Positions 17,195-26,330 of a stretch of DNA of 64,000 nucleotides are shown here, piece by piece. The stretch is from contig DCWA01000011.1 of the NCBI GenBank assembly GCA_002327445.1, forward strand, positions 1 to 64,000. Direction: 5' to 3'. The position numbers and the translations under genes are program-made. Source of the DNA: Desulfobacteraceae bacterium UBA2174 (GTDB lineage: Bacteria > Desulfobacterota > Desulfobacteria > Desulfobacterales > UBA2174). Under the pieces are notes generated by a model. That model worked only from the letters and a program-made list of their open reading frames with translations, had not been told where the DNA came from and did not search any database. Numbering within the stretch: position 1 is the first letter of the stretch; the number at the start of each line of letters is the position of its first letter.

Positions 17195-17865
17195 ATGGAA
17201 ACCAGCAATACGCCGCTGCTTTCCCACGGAGGCTACCGCGGCCTCCGCAGTTACAAGGTGGCCGAAGCGGTGTACGATGCCACGGTGGCCTTTTGCCGGC
17301 GCTTTTCCCCAATGACCGGCGTATGATCGACCAGATGGTGCAGGCGGCCCGCAGCGGGGTGCGCAACATCAGCGAAGGCAGCGGGGCGGCGGCCACCTCG
17401 CGCAAGAGCGAGTTGAAGCTGACCAACGTGGCCCGCGCCAGCCTTAGCGACGAGCTGCTGCCCGACTACGAAAGCTTCCTGCGCCAGAAGGGGCTGCGGA
17501 TGTGGGCCAAGGAATCGCGGGAAGCCCGGGCCATGCGTCTGCGGTTGGCAAGCGACCATGTAAAGCATCTGCCGCCGCCTCCGCCCGGTGGCGTTCGCCT
17601 GAGCGGCCTGGCCGGCCTGGCGGATTTCGTGGCCAAGGCCTCGCCCGAACTGGCCGCCAATGCCATGATCTGCGCGGTGAACCAGGCGGCCTACCTGCTC
17701 AAGCGCCAGATCGAGAGCCAGGGCAGGGCGTTTCTGAAAGAAGGCGGATTTACCGAAAACCTTTACCGGCAGCGGATTCAGGCGCGGAACCGGGCGACAG
17801 GGAGACCACCGGAACGGTTTGCCCCGTCCGACAAGTCTGACAAGTCCGATCAGTCGGACAGATAG
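17195..17865 (+). pseudogene. Four-helix-bundle protein with suffix domain (23S rRNA intervening-sequence type), frameshifted
   Basis: The N-terminal part starts at ATG 17195 ('HGGYRGLRSYKVAEAVYDAT') and continues after a one-base shift into 'NDRRMIDQMVQAARSGVRNI' and 'SEGSGAAATSRKSELKLTNV', the canonical four-helix-bundle signature. The suffix domain follows ('LSGLAGLADFVAKASPELAA' to 'NLYRQRI'). The shift sits in the run TTTTCCCC at 17303-17310; adding one T restores the family sequence 'RRFFPNDRRM', so either a base-call slip or a fresh pseudogene. The last twelve residues come from the GACAAGTC repeat. Role unknown; related proteins associate with rRNA intervening sequences or retroelements (Avd-like). 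Confidence 0.8.
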
Positions 17866-17873
17866 GACAAGTC
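17826..17873. repeat. GTCCGACAAGTC repeat, downstream copy
   Basis: Degenerate units GTCCGACAAGTCTGACAAGT and so on, partly inside the end of the four-helix-bundle reading frame. Same family as 16938-16980; the two copies bracket the gene. Confidence 0.7.
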
Positions 17874-18774
17874 AAAGATGAAAAAATCTACCGGTTTTTT
17901 CGATCTTGGGATTGAGTTCTTCGCGCAGCCAGTCGGCAAAGAGGTTGATGCCCACCACCAGCAGGACCAGGGCCGCGCCGGGAAAGACGATCATCCACCA
18001 CATGCCGGCGTAGATGTAGTTCTTGCCGATGGAAATCATCATCCCCAGGCTCGGTTCGGTCAGCGGAACCCCGACTCCCAGGAAGCTCAGGGTCGCTTCC
18101 AGCATGATCACCACGGCCAGGTCCACCGCCACCACGACGAAGATGGGGGTCAAGGCATTGGGGAGGATGTGGCGGAACATGATGCGCAGGTCTCCGGCGC
18201 CGGCGGCCCGGGCGGCCGTGATAAAGGCTTCCTCCTTGACCTCCAGGACGCTGCCGCGCATGGTGCGCGCGTAGCGCACCCAGTCGGCGATGCAGATCGC
18301 CAGGATCACCACCCCGATCCCGCCGTGCTTCATGATGCCCAGCAGCAGGAAGGCCAGCAGGGTGGTGGAAAAGGAGAAGACCGTGTCGGCCAGCCGCATG
18401 GTGACGACATCCAGCCAGCGGCCGTAGTAGCCGGCCATCAGGCCGATCAGGACCCCGAAGGTGCCGGAAATCAGGACCACCGAGAAGCCGACGATCAGGG
18501 AGGTGCGGCAGCCGAAGACAATGGTGCTCAGGATGTCGCGGCCCTGGTCGTCGGTGCCGAGCAAAAAGGGCGACAACCCGCCTTCCATCCAGATGGGCGG
18601 CTTGAGAAAATGCTCCAGGCTCAGGGTGGTCAGGTCGTAAGGGTTCTGGGGCGTGATCCAGGGCGCGGCCACGGCCGCGGTGATGAACAGCACGAGGAGC
18701 AGACTGCCCGCCAGGGCGGACGGGTCGTGGAGGTAGTTCCACAGCAGGCGCGATTTGATGCGTCGTTCAGTCAT
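17872..18774 (-). CDS. Dipeptide/oligopeptide-type ABC permease, DppC-like (system 1)
   Basis: The 300-residue protein has the DppC N-terminal TM, the conserved 'FLLGTDDQGRDILSTIVFG', six hydrophobic segments and the EAA loop 'AARAAGAGDLRIMFRHILPN'. It pairs with the DppB-like permease whose gene overlaps by 8 bases upstream. Last gene of the system 1 transport set on the minus strand. Confidence 0.9.
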   Translation of the reverse strand: MTERRIKSRLLWNYLHDPSALAGSLLLVLFITAAVAAPWITPQNPYDLTTLSLEHFLKPPIWMEGGLSPFLLGTDDQGRDILSTIVFGCRTSLIVGFSVVLISGTFGVLIGLMAGYYGRWLDVVTMRLADTVFSFSTTLLAFLLLGIMKHGGIGVVILAICIADWVRYARTMRGSVLEVKEEAFITAARAAGAGDLRIMFRHILPNALTPIFVVVAVDLAVVIMLEATLSFLGVGVPLTEPSLGMMISIGKNYIYAGMWWMIVFPGAALVLLVVGINLFADWLREELNPKIEKTGRFFHL

Positions 18775-19732
18775 AGCGGATCTTGGGGTTGAGCAGGGCG
18801 TAGAGGATGTCCACCACCATGTTCAAGGTGATGATGATGGCGGCCGCCAGCATGATGTAGGTGACGATCACGGGCTGATCGTTTTCATAGATCGAGGTGA
18901 GCAGCAGGTTGCCCATCCCCGGCCACTGGTAGATGGTTTCGGTGACGATGGAAAAAGCGAGCAGCTCGCCGAACTGCAGGCCGGTGATGGTCACCACCGG
19001 AATCATCACGTTGCGCAGGGCGTGTTTGAGCACCACCGTGTGCGGCGCCAAACCCTTGGCCCAGGCGGTCTTGATGTATTCCTGGGTCAACACTTCGCGC
19101 ATCCCGGCGCGCGTGAGGCGCAGCAGGACCGCCAGTTGATAGCTGGCCAGCGTCAGGGCCGGCAGGATCAGGTGCTTGAGGCCTTCGACGGTGAGCAGGC
19201 CGGTTCGCCAGAACCCCACCTGGACCGTTTCCCCCCGGCCGAAGGAGGGGAGCAGCTGCCAAAAGACCGAAAAAATCATGATCAGCAGGATTCCGGTGAG
19301 GAAGGTGGGCATGGAGATCCCGCCCAGGCTCAGGGCCATGATCAACCGGTTGCGCAGGGCGTAGGGCTTGAGCGAAACCAGGACGCCCAGCCCCAGCCCG
19401 GTGCCGAAGGCGATGCAGACGGCGCAGGCCGCCAGCTCGAAGGTGGCCGGGAACCGCTCCAGGATCAAGCCCAGGGCCGGCACGCGGCTGACGTAGGATT
19501 TGCCGAAGTTGCCCTGCACGGCATTCCAGATGAACAGCGCGTAGCGTTCGTGGATCGGCTTGTCCAGGCCGAAAGCCCGGCGCACCTCCTCCTGCTCCTG
19601 GAAGGTGGCGTAGCGGCCGGCCATGGTGATCACCGGATCGCCCATGAACTGGAAGATGAAAAAGCAGATCATCGAAACGGCCAGCAGCACCACGATGCCC
19701 TGCAAGAATCGTCGGGTGATGTAAGTGAGCAT
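18767..19732 (-). CDS. Dipeptide/oligopeptide-type ABC permease, DppB-like (system 1)
   Basis: The 321-residue protein begins 'MLTYITRRFLQGIVVLLAVS', the DppB start, followed by the periplasmic 'GDPVITMAGRYAT' loop, six TM segments and the EAA loop 'TAWAKGLAPHTVVLKHALRN'. The C-terminal 'YALLNPKIRYD' is family-typical. Cotranscribed with its binding protein (72-base gap). Confidence 0.9.
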   Translation of the reverse strand: MLTYITRRFLQGIVVLLAVSMICFFIFQFMGDPVITMAGRYATFQEQEEVRRAFGLDKPIHERYALFIWNAVQGNFGKSYVSRVPALGLILERFPATFELAACAVCIAFGTGLGLGVLVSLKPYALRNRLIMALSLGGISMPTFLTGILLIMIFSVFWQLLPSFGRGETVQVGFWRTGLLTVEGLKHLILPALTLASYQLAVLLRLTRAGMREVLTQEYIKTAWAKGLAPHTVVLKHALRNVMIPVVTITGLQFGELLAFSIVTETIYQWPGMGNLLLTSIYENDQPVIVTYIMLAAAIIITLNMVVDILYALLNPKIRYD

Positions 19733-19804
19733 TGTCTTCCGCCGGCGGAGAAAAAGGGCCGGAAGGCCGCACTGGAGACGGCCTTCCGGGCCGGTTGGGC
19801 CGAG

Positions 19805-21328
19805 TTACTTGAAGCTCAGTTCCTTGTAGATCATCCAGCGGTCGGGGCGCGGCTGGAAATTGAGCTGGCTGTCCTTGCGTACGGCGTAGACGTCCATCTG
19901 GTAGTGCAGCGGGATCCAGACGATCTTGTCCACCATGGCCATGCGGTTGAGCTTCTGGAGCTGTTTCTCGCGCTCCTTGGCGTCGAGAATCACGGCGGTG
20001 GACTCGATGAGGGCGTCGATTTCCGGATCGCTGTAGCTGGCGCCGTTCAGTTCGCCGAAACCGCGATCCTTGTCACGGGTGTGGCCCAGTTTGGCATAGG
20101 TGCGGCCCATGTCGAAGGTGCCGTCGAACCAGCCAATCAGGTAGAACTGCAGGATGCCCTCGTTGACCTGGGGGAAGAAAATCGACTTGGGCTTGACGTC
20201 CAGGGTGGCCTGGATCCCGACCTTGGCCAGGTACTTGGCCACCGCCTCGGCGATCTTGGCATCCTGGATGTAGCGGTCGTTGGGGCCGGTGACGGTGATG
20301 GCGAACCCCTTTTCGTATCCGGCCGCCTTGAGCAGTTCCTTGGCCTTTTGCGGGTCATAGGGCAGGCGCTTCAATTCGGCATCGTAGCCGATGGTGGGCG
20401 GATCGGGGATCTGGGCCGCCGGGGCCGCCTGGCCGCGCATCACCTTGGCGATGATCTCGTCCTCGTCGATGGCCATGTAGATGGCCTGGCGGACCCGGAT
20501 GTCCGCCATGGGCGTTCCCGGGGCGTTGGACAGCGCCAGGAAGATCGCCCGGCGCGCCGGTTTGCTGACGATCTCGAGCTGGGGGTTCTTGCTGATCTGG
20601 TCGTAGAGTTCCACCGGGACGCCGGTGAGCATGGCCACCTGGCCGGAGACCAGGGCGGCGAACCGGGTGGACGATTCGCTGATGGGGCGAATTTCCACGT
20701 TCTTGATGGGGGGCGCGCCCTCCCAGTAATCTTCGTTGGCCGCCATCTTCACGTAGGAACCCTTGACCCATTCCACGAACTTGTAGGCGCCGGTGCCGAT
20801 GGGCCGCACCATCACGTCGCCCGGGTCGCGGGTGGTGGTGTCTTCCTTGTCCATGATGAAGATCTGGTGCAGGTTGTTGACAAACCAGGGCACCGCGGCT
20901 TTGGTCTTGATGGTGAGGGTGTAGTCGTCATGGATGGTGATGCTGTCGATGGACTTGCCGGTGTTGACCATCTCCGAGACGTTGGGATCCGAGAGGCGCT
21001 CGAAGGTGAACTTGACATCCTCGGCGGTGAAGGGGTTGCCGTTGTGAAATCTCACCCCTTGGCGAAGCCAGAATTTCCAGTTCAGTTCATCCAGCCGCTC
21101 CCACTTGACCGCCAGGGCCGGAGACAGGATGCCGTCGGGGCCCTTGCGCTCCAGCAACCCATCGAAGAAATTGGCAAAATACTGCAAGCCGGCGTCCGAG
21201 TCGTCCCCGTGGGGATTCATCATGCGGGGTGAGTCGTCCTGGGCCGCCACCAGGGTTTTCTGGGCCCGGGCGTCGCCTGCCGCAAGCAGGACGACCATTG
21301 CCAAAAGAATGGTGAGCGTTCTTTTCAT
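19805..21328 (-). CDS. Family 5 extracellular solute-binding protein (system 1)
   Basis: The 507-residue product has a signal peptide (RTLTILLAMVVLLAAGDARA) and SBP_bac_5 signatures: 'SPALAVKWERLDELNWKFWL', 'GVRFHNGNPFTAEDVKFTFE', 'IGTGAYKFVEW' and 'DIRVRQAIYMAIDEDEI'. No lipobox Cys, so it is periplasmic rather than a lipoprotein. ATG at 21328 has an AAAGGAGG ribosome site. Substrate: peptide, opine or other; the neighbouring M20 and PrpD genes suggest an amide-containing small molecule. Confidence 0.9.
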   Translation of the reverse strand: MKRTLTILLAMVVLLAAGDARAQKTLVAAQDDSPRMMNPHGDDSDAGLQYFANFFDGLLERKGPDGILSPALAVKWERLDELNWKFWLRQGVRFHNGNPFTAEDVKFTFERLSDPNVSEMVNTGKSIDSITIHDDYTLTIKTKAAVPWFVNNLHQIFIMDKEDTTTRDPGDVMVRPIGTGAYKFVEWVKGSYVKMAANEDYWEGAPPIKNVEIRPISESSTRFAALVSGQVAMLTGVPVELYDQISKNPQLEIVSKPARRAIFLALSNAPGTPMADIRVRQAIYMAIDEDEIIAKVMRGQAAPAAQIPDPPTIGYDAELKRLPYDPQKAKELLKAAGYEKGFAITVTGPNDRYIQDAKIAEAVAKYLAKVGIQATLDVKPKSIFFPQVNEGILQFYLIGWFDGTFDMGRTYAKLGHTRDKDRGFGELNGASYSDPEIDALIESTAVILDAKEREKQLQKLNRMAMVDKIVWIPLHYQMDVYAVRKDSQLNFQPRPDRWMIYKELSFK

Positions 21329-21356
21329 CTTGCCTCCTTTGGTTGGGTGCTCGGTT

Positions 21357-22382
21357 TCAAGTTCCGGCGGGGGTTCCCGCCGGCGATTCGTACAGAAAAC
21401 ACGCCACGGCATGGCCGGCGGCCACCTCCTTGAGCATCGGGGTTTCCTCGCTGCACCGGGGCATGCGGTGGCGGCAGCGCGGGTGAAAGGCGCATCCGGA
21501 CGGCGGTTGAATCGGGCTGGGGACGTCGCCGCCGAGCAGGATGCGCTGGCGCCGGTTCCGCGGATCGGCCACGGGGACCGCCGAGAGCAGGGCCTGGGTG
21601 TAGGGGTGCTTGGGGTTGCCGTAAATATCGGCGTAAACGGCTGTTTCCACGATTTTTCCCAGATACATCACCGCGATGCGGTCGCAGAGGTGCTCCACCA
21701 CCGCCAGGTCGTGGGCGATGATGATGTACGAGAGGCCGAATTCGGCTTGCAGGTCGATGAGCAGGTTGATGATCTGGGCCTGGATGGAGACGTCCAGGGC
21801 CGAGACCGGTTCGTCGCCGATGACCATGTCCGGATTGAGGGCCAGCGCCCGGGCGATGCCGATGCGCTGGCGCTGGCCGCCGGAAAATTCGTGGGGGTAG
21901 CGACGGCCCTGTTCGGGGGTCAAGCCGACCTTCTTCAGCAGAAAGGCGACCTTGTCGCGCCGTTCGGCCGGGGTGTGCACCCGGTGGATCACCATCGGCT
22001 CGGCCACGATCTGATTGACGGTCATGCGGGGGTCCAGGGAGGAGTATGGATCCTGGAAGATGAACTGGATGTGGCGCTTGAGCAGGCGCAGGGCGTCCTG
22101 GTCCAGGGCGGTGACATCCTGCCCGGCAAACTGGATCCGGCCACCGGTGGGTTCGATGAGGCGCAGCACCGCCAGGCCGGTGGTGGTCTTGCCGCAGCCG
22201 CTTTCACCCACGAGGCCGAGGGTTTCCCCCTTGCCCAAGGTAAAGGAGACGCCGTCCACGGCATAGACATGCCCGACGGTGCGTCCCAACAGCCCTCGGG
22301 TGATGGGAAAATGGACTTTGAGATGTTCGACGGTCAGCAAAGGGTCCATGGATTTCGGGTCGTTTCCGTTGAGAGCGGACAT
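21357..22382 (-). CDS. Peptide-type ABC ATPase, DppF/OppF-like (system 1)
   Basis: The 341-residue ATPase has Walker A 'VGESGCGKTTTGLAV', signature 'FSGGQRQRIGIARAL', Walker B 'MVIGDEPVSALDV' and the C-terminal oligopeptide-transporter domain with cysteines 'GCAFHPRCRHRMPRC' that in Opp/Dpp ATPases bind an iron-sulfur cluster. Start is the base after the DppD-like stop. Confidence 0.9.
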   Translation of the reverse strand: MSALNGNDPKSMDPLLTVEHLKVHFPITRGLLGRTVGHVYAVDGVSFTLGKGETLGLVGESGCGKTTTGLAVLRLIEPTGGRIQFAGQDVTALDQDALRLLKRHIQFIFQDPYSSLDPRMTVNQIVAEPMVIHRVHTPAERRDKVAFLLKKVGLTPEQGRRYPHEFSGGQRQRIGIARALALNPDMVIGDEPVSALDVSIQAQIINLLIDLQAEFGLSYIIIAHDLAVVEHLCDRIAVMYLGKIVETAVYADIYGNPKHPYTQALLSAVPVADPRNRRQRILLGGDVPSPIQPPSGCAFHPRCRHRMPRCSEETPMLKEVAAGHAVACFLYESPAGTPAGT

Positions 22383-23366
22383 TCAGACATACAGCCAACA
22401 GCGCACGGCGTGCCCGGCGCCGGTGTCGAGCATTTCCGGCAGTTGCGTGCGGCATATTTCCAGCCGTTCCGGGCAGCGCGGATAGAACCGGCAGCCCTCC
22501 GGCAAATCGTAGAGGCTCGGCACCATCCCCTTGATTTCGCGAAGCCGGCGGCGGCCGTGGCGCGCCCGTTCCCCCAGCTGGGGGATGGACTGCAGCAGGC
22601 CGCGGGTGTACGGGTGCTTGGGGTCCTCGAACAGAACCGCGGTGGATGCGGTTTCCACCACCTTGCCAGCGTACATCACCACCACCCGCTGGGCCATTTC
22701 CGCAATGACGCCCAGATCGTGGGTGATCATCATGACGGCCGTCTGGTAATCGGCCCTGAGCTGCAGCATCAAATCCAGAATCTGGGCCTGGATGGTGACA
22801 TCCAGGGCCGTGGTCGGTTCGTCGGCGATGAGGATTTCCGGGTTGCAGGCCAGGGCCATGGCGATCATGGCGCGCTGGCGCATGCCTCCCGACAGCTGGT
22901 GCGGGAAGGCCTGCACCCGTTTTTCCGGTGCCGGAATCTGCACTCTGCGCAGCATCTCGACAGCCCTGGCCAGGCTTTCGCGGCGCGACAGGCCCAAATG
23001 ACGCCGGAACATCTCCCCGATCTGATCCCCCACGGTGTAGACCGGATTCAAGGAACTCATCGGCTCTTGGAAGATCATGGCAATGCGCCGGCCGCGTATG
23101 GTGCGCATCTGCTCGGGCGCCAGGGTGACGAGATCCCGGCCATCGAAGCGGATATGGCCCTGGACGATCCGGCCGGGGGGTTCGGGGATCAGCCGCATCA
23201 CCGATTGGGCGGTCACGCTCTTGCCGCACCCCGACTCGCCCACCACCCCCAGGATCTCTCCCTTGGCCAAGTCGAAGGAAACGTCGTCCACGGCTCTGGC
23301 CACACCCTCGAAGGTGAAGAAGTAGGTTTTGAGGGACTCGATCTGAAGAATGGGGACGTCGTTCAT
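22383..23366 (-). CDS. Peptide-type ABC ATPase, DppD/OppD-like (system 1)
   Basis: The 327-residue ATPase has Walker A 'VGESGCGKSVTAQSV', signature 'LSGGMRQRAMIAMAL', Walker B 'ILIADEPTTALDV' and the C-terminal 'GCRFYPRCPERLEIC' Cys cluster. It overlaps the M20 peptidase stop by 4 bases, so peptidase and transporter are one transcript. Confidence 0.9.
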   Translation of the reverse strand: MNDVPILQIESLKTYFFTFEGVARAVDDVSFDLAKGEILGVVGESGCGKSVTAQSVMRLIPEPPGRIVQGHIRFDGRDLVTLAPEQMRTIRGRRIAMIFQEPMSSLNPVYTVGDQIGEMFRRHLGLSRRESLARAVEMLRRVQIPAPEKRVQAFPHQLSGGMRQRAMIAMALACNPEILIADEPTTALDVTIQAQILDLMLQLRADYQTAVMMITHDLGVIAEMAQRVVVMYAGKVVETASTAVLFEDPKHPYTRGLLQSIPQLGERARHGRRRLREIKGMVPSLYDLPEGCRFYPRCPERLEICRTQLPEMLDTGAGHAVRCWLYV

Positions 23367-24451
23367 TGGCCTCGCTGTCTGGCGGCTTCGGATAGAAAGG
23401 ACGCCAGGGCGTCATGCACCTGCTGGATGCTTTCGATGACCACGTGTTCGTTGGCCGAGTGCTGGCTCATTTCCCCGTCGCCGCCCCAGACGACGCCGGC
23501 CATGCCGTGGGCCGAGAGAAAACGGGCATCGCTGGCGCCATGTTCGAAAACCAGTTCGGCGCCGGCGGCCTGCTGCAAGAGATCGAGGTAAGGGGAGTCG
23601 CCGGAGGTGAACAGCGGCCACCGCTCCTGGACCTCGATATCTCCTGCGATGGCGGCGCGCAGTTCATCCAGGAGCGCGTCCATGTCGTCGGTTTCGGTGA
23701 AGCGGATGTCGAGCCAGGCCTCGGCCAGGTCGGGGACCTGGTTCACCGATTCGCCGGCCCGCACGATGCCCCAGTTCAGAGTGCGGTGCCAGTGGTCCGG
23801 GGTTTCGCTCTGGAAAAAGGCCTTGATCTTCCGGTAGTCGGCCACCAGCGCCTCGATGGCGTTGGTGCCCAGCCAGGGACGCGCGCCGTGGGCGGTTTTG
23901 CCGCGGGCGGTGAGCTTCAGGCGCATCACGCCCTTCTCCTTGACCACGATGCGTTTGGGGCTGCCGCCGTCCAGGGCGATGCAGAAGTCGGTGCGGATGC
24001 GGGCGAGGGCCTGCTGGGCGCCGTTGATCCCGCCCACCTCCTCGTCGCCGGTGAGCAGGATGCCGAAGGACGCATCCGCCTGGCCCCTGCCCTGGTCCTT
24101 GAGCCGTCCCAGTTCATTTTTCATCATCACCAGCGAGAGGGCGGCGGCGTATTTGTCGTCGATGCTGCCGCGCCCGTAGAGGCGGCCGTCCTGGATGCGG
24201 GGGGCGAACAGGTCATCCGGACCGGCCACCACGTCGAAATGGGCCATGAGCAGCACCGGCGCGAAGTCCTTGGCGGGCAGGGCGGCAATGGAGGGGACGC
24301 CGTTGTGTTCGGTGCGGTCAAATCGAATCCCGTGTTGCGTCAGATAGCCGCAGATGAAATCGGCGCATTCCCGGATCTGGTCCGGGCGCGCGGCGGTGGA
24401 TGGGTAGCGGATCAGCGATTGGGTCAGCTCGACAATTTCGTTGATGGCCAT
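23363..24451 (-). CDS. M20 family zinc peptidase/deacylase
   Basis: The 362-residue product shows the M20 metal sites: 'LLMAHFDVV' (His-x-Asp), 'GRGSIDDKYAA' (bridging Asp), 'LLTGDEEVGG' (catalytic Glu-Glu) and 'FEHGASDARF' (Asp). A dimerisation domain with 'RGKTAHGARPWLG' lies between. Family members are dipeptidases, acetylornithine/succinyl-diaminopimelate deacylases and amidases; the substrate is not set by sequence. ATG 24451 follows a GGAGATATTC site. Being first in the system 1 operon, it probably cleaves the imported compound. Confidence 0.88.
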   Translation of the reverse strand: MAINEIVELTQSLIRYPSTAARPDQIRECADFICGYLTQHGIRFDRTEHNGVPSIAALPAKDFAPVLLMAHFDVVAGPDDLFAPRIQDGRLYGRGSIDDKYAAALSLVMMKNELGRLKDQGRGQADASFGILLTGDEEVGGINGAQQALARIRTDFCIALDGGSPKRIVVKEKGVMRLKLTARGKTAHGARPWLGTNAIEALVADYRKIKAFFQSETPDHWHRTLNWGIVRAGESVNQVPDLAEAWLDIRFTETDDMDALLDELRAAIAGDIEVQERWPLFTSGDSPYLDLLQQAAGAELVFEHGASDARFLSAHGMAGVVWGGDGEMSQHSANEHVVIESIQQVHDALASFLSEAARQRGQ

Positions 24452-24638
24452 GAATATCTCCGTTGGTTGAAGTAAGTCCCGCCGCTGGCGGTATTTTTTT
24501 ATCCCCATTAAACAGCGCCGCCTTGATTTCTTCAATATGATTTTTTCCGGCATGACGATAACTTGAAGTGATAACAGAAAATCCTTTCCGGCGGAGTCGG
24601 CGTGAACCGGCAGGGCCGGCGCCGGGAGATCGAAAAGA

Positions 24639-25979
24639 TCAAAAGCGCTGCGCGCCGTCGAGAAGGCTGAGGAGATCGGTGAAACCGCCCGATCCCAGGC
24701 GCCCGGCGGCATCCCCGATGGCTTGCGAAAACGCCGGTGAAAGCGAGGCAGCGCCGGCGAGGCGGCGAAACTTGGCTTCCAGCGCCGCGTCGTCGAGGGG
24801 GTTGGCCGGATCGCCCCGAGGGGTCAGGACGGTTTTTTCGATCCGCCGGCCGCCGGTTTCCACCGCGACCCGGGCGGGGGTTTGAGCGGGGAAAAGGGCG
24901 TCCAGGGCAGGGTCAACGGTCAGCACCACGCGGCGTGCCAAGGCCACGGACCGCGGATCGTGAAGACTGGTCCAGGAGAGGGGCAGGAGGGCTTCGGCCC
25001 CGTGCAAAGCCGCCACGGCGAGGCAGAAGGGGATGCTGTACTGGGCGCCTTCGATGGTGTCCGGATCGGTTTCGTTGTTGAGGCGCAGGGCACGGGCGAA
25101 AGTGTCGACGGTGATCCTTTCGATGGCGGAAGGGTCCGGATGGTGCTCCGCCAGGATGGCCAGCAGGGCATCGAGGGCCGCATGGCTCCAGCGGCAGCTC
25201 GAGTAGGGCTTGAAATAAACGGACTCGACGGCCCGGCCGAAGTCTTTTCCGGCGAGGATCCGCCGGGCATCGAACCAGTCGGGATGATCGAGAATGTCCA
25301 GGGGCCCGGTGAATCCCTCCCGGGCCAGGGCCACGGCGCTGATGCCCAGCAGCACGGCCCAGGGGATGCCTTCCTTGACATGGTTGCCCATCACCCGCGA
25401 GTAGCCCGAGGCGGCGAGATCCGGCGCCTGGACTCCGGCAATGGCCAGTGCCTGGGCCAGCAAGGACTTCGGAACGCCGTGCAGCCGGCCCACGGCGGCC
25501 GCCACCCCGTAGGGGGCCCAGCGTCCCGTGGACAGGGTCGGCAGGCGGTCGATGTCCCGGGCGGCGGCCACCTGGCAGCCGACCTCGTAACCCACGGCGA
25601 TGGCCGCCAGAATTTCCGGAGTGGAAGATTCCAGGATCGGCGCCACGGCGAAGACCGCCGGAATGACGGCTGCACCCGGATGTCCGGCCGCACCCCGGTG
25701 CCCGTCGTCCAGATCCAGGGCGCTGGCCGCGGCGGCATTCACCATGGCGGCCGCCGCGGGGGGAAGCCGGTCGCCGGTGAACCAGACGCCGCCTTGCCCC
25801 GATCCGAAGGATTGCAGGGCCATGCGGCGCAATGCCCGGGCCGAGGCGGCCCGGTGGCCGGCGATGGCGGCGCCGATCAGGTCCAGGATGCAGCGTTGGA
25901 TCGCCTTGCCCGTGGTCCGGGTCAGGTCCCCGGTCTGGAATGCCAGGGCCGCTTCAGCCAGTTTTTCGGTGGTGTCCAT
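24639..25979 (-). CDS. MmgE/PrpD family protein
   Basis: The 446-residue product carries PrpD-family motifs: 'CILDLIGAAIAGHRAASARA', 'DLDDGHRGAAGHPGAAVIPA' (active-site DDxH and HPG), 'VGYEVGCQVAAA' and 'FKPYSSCRWSHAALDA' (KPYPxCRxxH). Members include 2-methylcitrate dehydratase, cis-aconitate decarboxylase and other hydro-lyases or epimerases; with no propionate genes nearby a methylcitrate role is not supported. A 187-base gap separates it from the M20 gene, and it may have its own promoter or be the first gene of that unit. Confidence 0.85.
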   Translation of the reverse strand: MDTTEKLAEAALAFQTGDLTRTTGKAIQRCILDLIGAAIAGHRAASARALRRMALQSFGSGQGGVWFTGDRLPPAAAAMVNAAAASALDLDDGHRGAAGHPGAAVIPAVFAVAPILESSTPEILAAIAVGYEVGCQVAAARDIDRLPTLSTGRWAPYGVAAAVGRLHGVPKSLLAQALAIAGVQAPDLAASGYSRVMGNHVKEGIPWAVLLGISAVALAREGFTGPLDILDHPDWFDARRILAGKDFGRAVESVYFKPYSSCRWSHAALDALLAILAEHHPDPSAIERITVDTFARALRLNNETDPDTIEGAQYSIPFCLAVAALHGAEALLPLSWTSLHDPRSVALARRVVLTVDPALDALFPAQTPARVAVETGGRRIEKTVLTPRGDPANPLDDAALEAKFRRLAGAASLSPAFSQAIGDAAGRLGSGGFTDLLSLLDGAQRF

Positions 25980-26039
25980 GATCCGGCGTGTTCGCCCATC
26001 CGGTGAGGGATGGCGTCTCGTTTGGGTCTATCGTGTCTT

Positions 26040-26330
26040 GCCGTCATTGCGGACGCAGAGAGACATCTTGCCGGCGCCTGGAGATCCCTCGTCGCGTTCC
26101 TCGGGATGACAGCAGGATTGAGCATGGGCGCCCCGGGATGACATGGGTTGTTCCTCGGGATGGCGTTTTTTTCCCGTTGTCATTCCGAGCGTCGGCGAGG
26201 AATCTGCAGTCGGGAATACGGCGGGAAATGGCGGTGGATTCAAAGAGACCCCTCGTCGCGTGGCGCCGCGGAATGACAGCAGGATTGAGCATGGGCTCCT
26301 CGGGATGACAGCAGGATTGGGCGTGGGCGC
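26040..26330. repeat. Cluster of GTCATTCCGAG-type dispersed repeats
   Basis: At least five partial copies occur in both orientations: inverted 'GATCCCTCGTCGCG' with 'CTCGGGATGAC' at 26089-26109, GTCATTCCGAGCGTCGGC at 26179, inverted 'CCCCTCGTCGCGTGGC' with 'GGAATGACAGCAGGATTGAG' at 26250-26289, and CTCGGGATGACAGCAGGATT at 26299. The unit 'GGGATGACAGCAGGATTGAG' plus 'CATGGGC' recurs three times. The XRE-DctP reading frame runs into this cluster and stops in it at 26240. Confidence 0.78.

Noticed and set aside
18755..21232. 825-codon plus-strand frame opposite to the system 1 permease and binding-protein genes
   Set aside because: Rich in D/G/H/Q repeats, no motif, and fully antisense to well-identified genes.
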